From CAVZCK01 sp963773735 (GTDB lineage Bacteria; Pseudomonadota; Alphaproteobacteria; Rhizobiales; Rhodomicrobiaceae): a stretch of 64,000 nucleotides of DNA. Made by a program: the position numbers and the translations under genes. Position 1 is the first letter of the stretch, and the number at the start of each line of letters is the position of its first letter. The stretch is from positions 1 through 64,000 of the forward strand of contig CAVZCK010000016.1 in NCBI GenBank assembly GCA_963773735.1, in the 5' to 3' direction. Shown in pieces: positions 45,230 through 52,573 of the stretch. Below the pieces are notes generated by a model, which was not told the origin of the DNA, searched no databases, and was given only the letters and a program-made list of their open reading frames with translations.

Positions 45230-47634
45230 GGTTTTCTCCCCGTCGTTGCCCTACTTCCGCCGGCCATCTTCTTCATGCCGCCATTGATCGCGCGCCAGAC
45301 CTTCTCGGGCGTCGCCGGCATGTCGATATGGTCGACGCCGTATTCTTTCAGCGCATCGACGATGGCATTGATGACGGCCGGTGGTGAACCGATGGCCCCG
45401 GCCTCGCCGCATCCCTTTACGCCGAGCGGATTATGGGTGCATGGCGTGCCGGGGAGCGTGTGCACCTTGAAGGACGGCACATCGTCCGCGCGCGGCATGC
45501 AGTAGTCCATATAGGAGCCTGTCAGCAGTTGACCGTTCGCATCGTAGACGGCGTTTTCAAGCATCGCCTGGCCGACGCCCTGGCCAATGCCGCCATGGAC
45601 CTGGCCTTCCACGATCATCGGATTGACGACATTGCCGAAATCGTCGGCCGCAGCGAAGGACACGATCTCGGTGAAGCCGGTCTTCGGGTCGATCTCGACT
45701 TCGCAAATATAGGTGCCCGCAGGGAAGGTAAAGTTCTTCGGATCGTAGAAGGCGGTCTCTTCGAGGCCAGGTTCCAGCGACTCGATCGGATATTTATGCG
45801 GGACGTAAGCCGTCAGGGCGATTTCGCCAAATGCCTTCGATTTATCGGTGCCCTTCACCGTATAGGCGCCGTTCTCGAAGGTGATGTCGTCCTCGGACGC
45901 TTCGAGGAGATGGGCGGCGATCTTCTTGCCCTTCTCGATCACCTTGTCGAGCGCCTTGACGATGGCGGAGCCGCCGACCGCGATCGAGCGCGAGCCGTAA
46001 GTGCCCATGCCGAACGGGATTTTATCGGTGTCGCCATGGACGATGTCGACGCTCTCGATGTCGATGCCGAGCTTGTCGGCGACGACTTGCGCGAAGGTCG
46101 TCTCATGGCCCTGGCCGTGGCTATGGCTGCCGGTGAGGACGGTCACGCTGCCGGTCGGATTGACGCGGATGGTCGCGGCCTCATAAAGGCCGGCGCGGGC
46201 GCCGAGTGCGCCGACGAGGCTCGACGGCGCAATGCCGCAAGCCTCGATATAGGACGCAACGCCGATGCCGCGAAGCTTGCCCTTCGCCTTGGCCGCCGCC
46301 CGGCGGCCTTCGAAGCCGGCGTATTCGGCAAGCTCCATCGCCTTGTTGAGCGCGGCCTCATAATCGCCCGTGTCGTAGACGACCGCGACCGGCGTCTGAT
46401 AGGGGAACTGGCTCGGCTGGATGAAATTCTTCCGGCGCAGCTCGGCCTGATCCTTGCCCATCTCCTGAGCCGCCTTGCTCATCAGCCGTTCGAGAATATA
46501 GGTCGCCTCCGGACGGCCCGCGCCGCGATAGGCATCGACCGGCACGGTGTTGGTGAAGACCGCCCTCACATGGCAGTGGATGGCGGGCGTTGTATATTGC
46601 CCGGCGAGCAGCGTGCCATGCAGCCAGGTCGGAATGCAGGGCGCAAAGGTGGAGAGATAGCCGCCCATATTGGCAAGCGTGTCGCATTTGAGGCCGATCG
46701 CCTTGCCGTCGGCATCGAAGGCCATTTCGGCGTGAGTGACATGATCGCGGCCATGGGCATCCGACAGGAAGGATTCGCTGCGCTCGGCGGTCCACTTGAC
46801 GGGCCGGCCGACGCGCTTTGACGCCCAGGTGACGAGCGCTTCCTCAGCATAATGATAGATCTTCGAGCCGAATCCGCCGCCGACATCCGGCGCATAGACG
46901 CGGAGCTTATGTTCGGGGATGGCCAGCACGAACGCGCCCATCAGCAGGCGGATCACATGCGGGTTCTGGCTCGTCGTATAGAGCGTGTGTTCGCCCGTTC
47001 CCGCCTCATACTGGCCGATCGCCACGCGCGGCTCGATGGCGTTTGGAATCAGCCGGTTGTTGATCAGGTCGATCTTGGTGACATGAGCGGCGCGGGCGAA
47101 GGCGGCCTCGGTTGCCGCCTTGTCGCCGAGTTCCCAATCGAAGCATAGATTGTTGGCGGCCTCATCGTGGACCGCGGTGCCGCCTTGCAGTGCGGCTTTC
47201 ATATCGACAACGGCCGGCAGCTCTTCGAGATCGAGATTGACAAGCTCGGCTGCGTCTTTCGCCTGCTGCAGGCTTTCCGCGATCACCGCGACGACCGGAT
47301 CGCCGACATGGCGCACCTTGCCGACCGCGAGGATCGGATGTTTCGGCTCCTTCATGGGCGTGCCGTCGGCGCTCGTCACGAGCCAGCCGCAAGGAATGCC
47401 GCCGGCGCCGGAGGCGTCGATATCGGCACCCGTAAACACTGCGGCGACACCGGCCGCGGATTTCGCAGCCGAAGTGTCGATGCTGCGGATTCTCGCATGG
47501 GCCACCGGCGAGCGCAGAAAGTAACAATAGAGCTGGTGCGGCAGATTGATGTCGTCGGTATATTTGCCGACGCCTTTGATGAACCGGAAATCCTCGCGCC
47601 GCTTCACGGCTGCGCCAATGCCTTGGGCCGTCAT
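45148..47634 (-). CDS. CO-dehydrogenase-like molybdenum large subunit, form II
   Basis: Xanthine-oxidase-family Mo subunit, about 795 residues plus a run-on tail. Family blocks: KRREDFRFIKGVGKYTDDIN, VYAPDVGGGFGSKIYHYAEE, VKWTAERSESFLSDAHGRDH, the active-site loop VDAYRGAGRPEATYILERLM, GSHSHGQGHETTFAQVVADK, GTYGSRSIAVGGSAIVKALD and VKGCGEAGAIGSPPAVINAI with the catalytic Glu. AYRGAGR marks form II (BMS-type) rather than the AYxCSFR of true form I CO dehydrogenase. The natural end should be near KKMA; an indel appears to remove the stop (a TAG lies at 45251-45253 in another frame) and the frame runs into coxM. Confidence 0.92.
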   Translation of the reverse strand: MTAQGIGAAVKRREDFRFIKGVGKYTDDINLPHQLYCYFLRSPVAHARIRSIDTSAAKSAAGVAAVFTGADIDASGAGGIPCGWLVTSADGTPMKEPKHPILAVGKVRHVGDPVVAVIAESLQQAKDAAELVNLDLEELPAVVDMKAALQGGTAVHDEAANNLCFDWELGDKAATEAAFARAAHVTKIDLINNRLIPNAIEPRVAIGQYEAGTGEHTLYTTSQNPHVIRLLMGAFVLAIPEHKLRVYAPDVGGGFGSKIYHYAEEALVTWASKRVGRPVKWTAERSESFLSDAHGRDHVTHAEMAFDADGKAIGLKCDTLANMGGYLSTFAPCIPTWLHGTLLAGQYTTPAIHCHVRAVFTNTVPVDAYRGAGRPEATYILERLMSKAAQEMGKDQAELRRKNFIQPSQFPYQTPVAVVYDTGDYEAALNKAMELAEYAGFEGRRAAAKAKGKLRGIGVASYIEACGIAPSSLVGALGARAGLYEAATIRVNPTGSVTVLTGSHSHGQGHETTFAQVVADKLGIDIESVDIVHGDTDKIPFGMGTYGSRSIAVGGSAIVKALDKVIEKGKKIAAHLLEASEDDITFENGAYTVKGTDKSKAFGEIALTAYVPHKYPIESLEPGLEETAFYDPKNFTFPAGTYICEVEIDPKTGFTEIVSFAAADDFGNVVNPMIVEGQVHGGIGQGVGQAMLENAVYDANGQLLTGSYMDYCMPRADDVPSFKVHTLPGTPCTHNPLGVKGCGEAGAIGSPPAVINAIVDALKEYGVDHIDMPATPEKVWRAINGGMKKMAGGSRATTGRKPCIVSTMCARHPSPKPPRRSRPAARRR

Positions 47635-47673
47635 CTCATTCCTCCAAGCTTTGCCTTGTTGTTCACCGGGCGC

Positions 47674-48159
47674 CTATTCGGCGGCGACGCGCTGTCCGCC
47701 CATTTGAGCGGCGGCGATCTTCACGGCCTTGACGATGTTGTGGTAGCCCGTGCAGCGGCAGATATTGCCCGTGAGCCAGCGTCTGATCTCGGGCTCGGAC
47801 GGGTTCGGATTCTTGGCGAGCAGATCGGCCGCCGACATGATCATGCCGGGCGTACAGAAGCCGCATTGCAAACCGTGGGCCTCGCGGAACGCTGCCTGCA
47901 GCGGGTGGAGCTCGCTGCCGCTCGACAGCCCCTCGATCGTGGTGATATTGGCACCGCCGGCCTGCGCCGCGAGGACGGTACAGGACTTGACGGAATTGCC
48001 GTTCATATGCACGACGCAAGCGCCGCATTGGGAGGTATCACAGCCGATATGGGTTCCCGTCAGCCCCAGCGTCTGGCGCAGGAAGTCCGCGAGCAGCATA
48101 TTGCCGCTGACATCCGCGCGCACCGGCTTGCCATTTACGTCGATTGAAATTTCCGGCAT
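47674..48159 (-). CDS. CO-dehydrogenase-like iron-sulfur small subunit
   Basis: CoxS-type subunit of 161 residues with two [2Fe-2S] clusters: plant-type GCDTSQCGACVVHMNG...C and the C-terminal QCGFCTPGMIM...NICRCTGYHNI. First gene of the S-L-M operon; ribosome binding site gggagga. Residual Mo-hydroxylase substrates other than CO remain possible. Confidence 0.94.
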   Translation of the reverse strand: MPEISIDVNGKPVRADVSGNMLLADFLRQTLGLTGTHIGCDTSQCGACVVHMNGNSVKSCTVLAAQAGGANITTIEGLSSGSELHPLQAAFREAHGLQCGFCTPGMIMSAADLLAKNPNPSEPEIRRWLTGNICRCTGYHNIVKAVKIAAAQMGGQRVAAE

Positions 48160-48473
48160 GTGGGGTGGCTCCTCCCGACCGATCGATTGAAGCCGTCTGG
48201 CGACGGCGCCTTGACACGAAATCGCTTCTGCGAGCGATTGAGAGCGGAGTATGGCATAGTTCGCAATATGCTTAAAGCCGGGCGCAACGGCTTATCCGCA
48301 AAGCCTAAGTCCGATTTTCCAACGCTCGTCCGCCAGATCGCAGAGCTTCGAAACATCGTGGGGTTGCGAATGCGTCGTTGCATTGCAAATTCGAAAGCAA
48401 TGGGCGGAGTGTATCACCCGAGGAAATGGATCATTTATCCGCATATCGGATTTTTCCTCGAAGGATCACTACA
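48160..48473. other. Divergent intergenic region between coxS-like gene and ada
   Basis: Just over 300 bases, slightly poorer in GC. No gene, repeat or box of known type was recognised; it must contain the two divergent promoters. Confidence 0.5.
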
Positions 48474-49545
48474 ATGCGAAGCGCAATGAAACAGAAACAG
48501 GATGCGAGCGCCGAGCAGCGCTGGCGCGCCGTACGCAACCGGGACAAGGCGTTCGACGACAGCTTCGTCTACGCCGTTCTCACGACCGGCGTTTACTGCC
48601 GCCCGAGCTGCGCCGCAAGAACGCCACGCTTTGAGAATGTGCGGTTTTTCGCCAGTAACGCCGATGCGGAGAAGGCCGGCTTTCGGCCATGCAAGCGGTG
48701 TCGGCCGACCGAGGCGCCGCTCGGCGAGCGCCGGGCGGAGGCGATCACCAGAGCCTGCCGCCTGATCGAGGAGTTCGGCGAACGGGTTGGACCTTGCAGC
48801 GATCGCGAATGAGGTCGGCCTCAGCCGCCATCATTTTCACCGCATTTTCAAAGAGGTGACCGGATTGACGCCGGGCGCCTATGCGAAAGCGCACCGCGCC
48901 AGGCGCGTGCTCGACGAGATGTCCGATGGCGCGCACGTGACCGACGCCATTTACGCCGCCGGCTATGGCTCCTCCAGCCGCTTTTATGAAAAGGTCGCAC
49001 CCAGGCTCGGCATTCGGCCGAAGAGCTTCGCCAAAGGCGGGCCGGGCGAGACCATCCGCTTCGCCGTCGGCGAGTGTTCGCTCGGCAGCATTCTCGTCGC
49101 CGCAACGCAGAAAGGGATCTGCGCCATTCAGTTCGGCGACGATCCGCAGGCACTGATTGACGGCCTTCAGGGCACATTCCCAAATGCCAGGCTGGTTGGA
49201 GCCGATGCCGAATTCGAGCGCCGGGTCGCGGAGGTCGTCGGCTTTGTCGAGGAGCCCTCGCGCGGGCTTAAGCTGCCGCTCGACGTGCGCGGCACGGCCT
49301 TTCAGCAGCGCGTCTGGGACGCTTTGCAGCAGATCCCTGCGGGCGAGACGGCCACCTATGCCGAAATCGCGGCGAAGATCGGGAAGCCGCGCGCCGTTCG
49401 TGCGGTCGCGAGCGCCTGCGCGAATAACCGGCTGGCGGTCGCGATCCCCTGTCACCGGGTGGTGCGGACGGGCGGCGCGCTGGCCGGCTATCGCTGGGGC
49501 GTGGAACGCAAAGAGGCGCTCATCCAGCGCGAGGCGTCGGCATGA
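48474..49545 (+). CDS. ada: Ada: adaptive-response regulator and O6-methylguanine-DNA methyltransferase, frameshifted
   Basis: Bifunctional protein of about 356 residues. The N-terminal methylphosphotriester domain has its four zinc cysteines (TTGVYCRPSCAARTP and GFRPCKRCRP). After a shift near 48785 come the AraC-type HTH (NEVGLSRHHFHRIFKEVTGL, AIYAAGYGSSSRFYEKVAPR) and the alkyltransferase domain with VWDALQQIPAGETATYAEIA and the acceptor cysteine in NRLAVAIPCHRVVRTGGALA. Self-methylation switches it into an activator of alkylation repair genes. The next gene overlaps its stop (ATGA), so the oxygenase is in the same unit. Confidence 0.93.
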
Positions 49546-50291
49546 GCGGCTCGGTATTGGCGGCGGCAGCGGCAACGCGGCCGCCGGCCATCGAAAGCCG
49601 GGTCGCCGGGCTCGATTGGGAGGCCATCGCCCGCGACCTTGACGCTCACGGCGCGGCCACGACAGGTCCGTTGCTGTCGCCGAGCGAATGCGCCGCGCTC
49701 GCCGCGGCGTATGACGAGCCGGGCCTTTATCGCAGCCGCATCATCATGGCGCGGCACGGCTTCGGCCGCGGCGAATATCAATATTTCGCCGCGCCGCTGC
49801 CGGCGACCGTCGCCGGCTTGCGTGCCGCGCTTTATCCTCCGCTCGCCAAAATCGCCAACCGCTGGAACGAGCAACTCGGCTTGGACGCGCGCTTTCCGGA
49901 TACGCATGAAGACTTTCTCGCCATCTGCCACGCCGCCGGACAAACGCGGCCGACGCCGCTCATCCTCAAATATGAGGCGGGCGACTATAACTGCCTGCAT
50001 CAGGATCTTTACGGGGATCTCGTGTTCCCGCTGCAGGTTGCGTTTCTGCTCTCGGAGCCCGGCCGCGATTTTACCGGCGGCGAATTCGTGCTGACGGAAC
50101 AGCGGCCAAGGATGCAGAGCCGCGCTGAGGTCGTCTCGTTACGCCAGGGCGAAGGCGTGATCTTTCCCGTGCATCACCGGCCGGTTCAGGGGACGCGCGG
50201 CGTCTACCGGACCAATATGCGCCATGGCGTCAGCCGCCTGCGCTCCGGCCGCCGCTTCACGCTCGGCATCATTTTTCATGACGCCCCGTGA
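49542..50291 (+). CDS. 2OG-Fe(II) dioxygenase, Ada-linked
   Basis: Protein of 249 residues with a double-stranded beta helix: PTPLILKYEAGDYNCLHQDL (iron-binding HxD), FPLQVAFLLSEPGRDFTGGE, GEGVIFPVHHRPVQGTRGVY and RTNMRHGVSRLRSG (distal His and the 2-oxoglutarate Arg). Length and motif spacing resemble prolyl-hydroxylase/AlkB-like repair oxygenases. Translational overlap with ada points to repair of alkylated nucleic acid, as AlkB does, but it is not a close AlkB homologue. Confidence 0.88.
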   Translation: MSGSVLAAAAATRPPAIESRVAGLDWEAIARDLDAHGAATTGPLLSPSECAALAAAYDEPGLYRSRIIMARHGFGRGEYQYFAAPLPATVAGLRAALYPPLAKIANRWNEQLGLDARFPDTHEDFLAICHAAGQTRPTPLILKYEAGDYNCLHQDLYGDLVFPLQVAFLLSEPGRDFTGGEFVLTEQRPRMQSRAEVVSLRQGEGVIFPVHHRPVQGTRGVYRTNMRHGVSRLRSGRRFTLGIIFHDAP

Positions 50292-50411
50292 AGCGCGGCG
50301 TACGGCATTCATTCCGGAGCGCCCTCTTGCGTCATCACCGGGCGAGCGCAAGCGAGACCCGGTGACCCATTCGTCCGTTACCCCAGCGGAAAGGGTCGTG
50401 GCGTACCGCGG

Positions 50412-50443
50412 AATGGATTGCCGGAGCAAGTCCGGCAATGACG
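50412..50443. repeat. Dispersed hairpin repeat, family 3
   Basis: ggaatggattgccggagcaa followed by gtccggcaatgacg; inverted copy of 12932-12965, between convergent genes. Confidence 0.65.
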
Positions 50444-50464
50444 ACTACGGTCAGCCGATCAGTC

Positions 50465-51361
50465 TCAGTCGCCTACATTGAAGGAATAGGTCACGCCGGC
50501 CCCCAGGGTAAACTGGTCCGGCGAACCGAACTCCTTGGTGATCGTGCTGTCGGCAGCGTCACCGACCAGCCGGTCATAACGGCCAAAGACTGTCAACTTC
50601 CAGTCTTCCGACCAATCGTAGCTGACCGTCGCATTGGCGCCGACCGATTGCACGCCGCCCCCGGCATTGAAAGGATCGACCCGTCCATTGCGGATCGAGG
50701 CGGCATCGGAGACACCGAACAGGAACTGCATCGCGTCGCTGTCGGCTAGCACCATGCGCGGCCCGGCCGAAAATGTGTATTTCCCATAATGCCTGACGAC
50801 GTCGGCGGAGAGATTGGCAAAAAAGCCGTCTTCGGAGCGAAGACCATGCATCACCTCGACGCGCGTGCGCAGAAAGTCCGGCATTGGCCAGTATTCGACA
50901 AAGCCGCCGGCGCCGACCCGCCAGGCAAAATTATCGAGCCCATCAAGCCGGTGATCGTCACTCGTCTTGCGTCCGGTCTCGACCGAGGCAACCGGACCGA
51001 TCTTGAGTGTCGGCGTATCGTAAAGCGCGTAATCGAACCCGTCATCGGGTGCGCTGAAGCTTTCCGGTTCGCCTTCCTTGCGGAAGGAGAATTGCGGAAC
51101 AAAGTCGACACCGTATTTGTCGGAGCCGACGAAGTCCGGCTCATATTGCGCCATGATGCCCACAGATACGATCCAGCCGGTCCCGGTGCGGCCATCGGTG
51201 GAAGGCTGCTCCAGAATATCTGCTGCGTTCGCCGAGTGAGGCGCTAAAAGGACGCATAGCAAAGCGGTACACGAAATTGCCGCGAACCGGCGCAAGCTGC
51301 CTGCCCGCTTGATGCTTGCACCTGTCGTGGTGCCAGCCCCTGCTGTTCCCCCGATGATCAT
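50465..51361 (-). CDS. MipA/OmpV-family outer membrane protein
   Basis: Outer-membrane beta barrel of 298 residues with signal peptide (RFAAISCTALLCVLLAPHSA, cleavage after SANA). Alternating amphipathic strands: GWIVSVGIMAQYEPDFVGSD, DFVPQFSFRKEGEPESFSAP, LKIGPVASVETGRKTSDDHR, WRVGAGGFVEYWPMPDFLRT and the C-terminal DQFTLGAGVTYSFNVGD. MipA/OmpV proteins scaffold murein-synthesis enzymes or act as porins. Start after gaggggtcgg; the open frame extends further upstream into an NtrC-type remnant. Confidence 0.87.
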   Translation of the reverse strand: MIIGGTAGAGTTTGASIKRAGSLRRFAAISCTALLCVLLAPHSANAADILEQPSTDGRTGTGWIVSVGIMAQYEPDFVGSDKYGVDFVPQFSFRKEGEPESFSAPDDGFDYALYDTPTLKIGPVASVETGRKTSDDHRLDGLDNFAWRVGAGGFVEYWPMPDFLRTRVEVMHGLRSEDGFFANLSADVVRHYGKYTFSAGPRMVLADSDAMQFLFGVSDAASIRNGRVDPFNAGGGVQSVGANATVSYDWSEDWKLTVFGRYDRLVGDAADSTITKEFGSPDQFTLGAGVTYSFNVGD

Positions 51362-51373
51362 CCGACCCCTCGC

Positions 51374-51712
51374 GATCGCCTCGATCTTGATCCCCAATGT
51401 CCTGACGCAGTACCACAGGCTGCGCTCGGTGATACCAAACACAGCCGCAGCCTTCAGTCTGAACGCCGTTCGTCCGGCGCAACGCCTCCAGGATGATGTC
51501 ACGTTCGATATCGGCGAGTTCGGCGTCAAGATTTGCCGGAACGCGAATCACCGATGCCTCGCGTAGCGCCCCTTTGAACACATAGCGCGGCAGAACAGGA
51601 ACATCAATGGAAGATGTGCGGCTGACGATCACAGCACGGTCAACACGGTTCTGCAATTCGCGGAGATCGCGCCGCCAAACTCAGCTCACGCAAGGAGATG
51701 CGAGCGTCGGAG
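51374..51712 (-). pseudogene. C-terminal remnant of an NtrC-type sigma-54 activator
   Basis: Reading RRDLRELQNRVDRAVIVSRT, then LADIERDIILEALRRTNGVQ and, in another frame, KAAAVFGITERSLWYCVRTL and GIKIEA. These are the end of the AAA+ domain and the Fis-type HTH of an NtrC-family regulator. The receiver and most of the ATPase are missing, and at least one frame change lies near 51480. Wedged between the LuxR regulator and the MipA gene; probably the stump of a deleted response regulator. Confidence 0.7.
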
Positions 51713-51719
51713 GCGGGCG

Positions 51720-52421
51720 TCAGCTCTGCCGATCCTGGCGTTGCAAAGCACCGCTTCCGTTCAAGAGCCCTTGAGCGCGCGTTGCGAGTTCGGTGCGATT
51801 ATGAGCACCGAAATGTCCGAAGAGAGCGGCAAGATGGATCTTCACAGTCCCCTCGGCGATATCGAGTTCGCGCGCGATCTCCTTGTTCGACCGCCCCTGC
51901 AGAATGTAGTTGAGCACGTCCCGTTGGCGCTGGGTCAGCGCGTCCAGCCGGTTAGAGGCTTCGGCTTCGCGAGCGGTTGCGGCACCGGGCGCATTGAGCG
52001 GCGCTGAAGGCGCGCTCGCGGGCGGGCCTGCAATCATGAAGGGCGGCACGAAAATATGCCCGCTCAGCATCATTTCGAGAGCCTTGGCAATTTCTTCGTC
52101 GGAAAGACTTTTCGGAATGTAGCCGCTGAGGCCGATGGAAATGCTTTTCAGCACATTGTTCCGATCCTCGGTGCCGGAAATGACGGCGATATAGGTTTGA
52201 GGATAGGTCTTTTTGACGGCACCCAGGCTCTCCGGTCCGGCCATTCCCGGCATAGAGAGGTCGAAGAGCGCCAGATTGATCTCCGGCTGACGCGCCAGCA
52301 GATCGAGCGCTTCATCGAGCGTCCCGACCTCGGTGACATCATCGCAGCCGAGCCGGTCCTTCAGCAGAAAGTTCAGGCCGGCGCGATAAAGACCATGATC
52401 ATCAGCGATAAGGACTTTCAC
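51720..52421 (-). CDS. LuxR/NarL-family response regulator
   Basis: Two-component regulator of 233 residues. Receiver: VKVLIADDHGLYRAGLNFLL, phosphorylated Asp in LALFDLSMPGMAGPESLGAV, and AVISGTEDRNNV. Linker rich in Ala/Pro, then the HTH: LDALTQRQRDVLNYILQGRS, NKEIARELDIAEGTVKIHLA. A GTG start with gggagaagg is preferred over the ATG at 52574, whose extra 51 residues have no homology. Partner of the hybrid kinase encoded just upstream. Confidence 0.92.
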   Translation of the reverse strand: MKVLIADDHGLYRAGLNFLLKDRLGCDDVTEVGTLDEALDLLARQPEINLALFDLSMPGMAGPESLGAVKKTYPQTYIAVISGTEDRNNVLKSISIGLSGYIPKSLSDEEIAKALEMMLSGHIFVPPFMIAGPPASAPSAPLNAPGAATAREAEASNRLDALTQRQRDVLNYILQGRSNKEIARELDIAEGTVKIHLAALFGHFGAHNRTELATRAQGLLNGSGALQRQDRQS

Positions 52422-52573
52422 GGCCTTCTCCCGTGGGTTGACTATCCGCCAATCACGCGCTGCAACGCCGCGCACATATTTCCATGCGCCGAATCCATGC
52501 GGCTCTCGTGTGGCGTCTCGCAATTGCCGATAAGAGTCGGCGGCAAGCTGGTCGGCATTTGCGGGACGGGACA

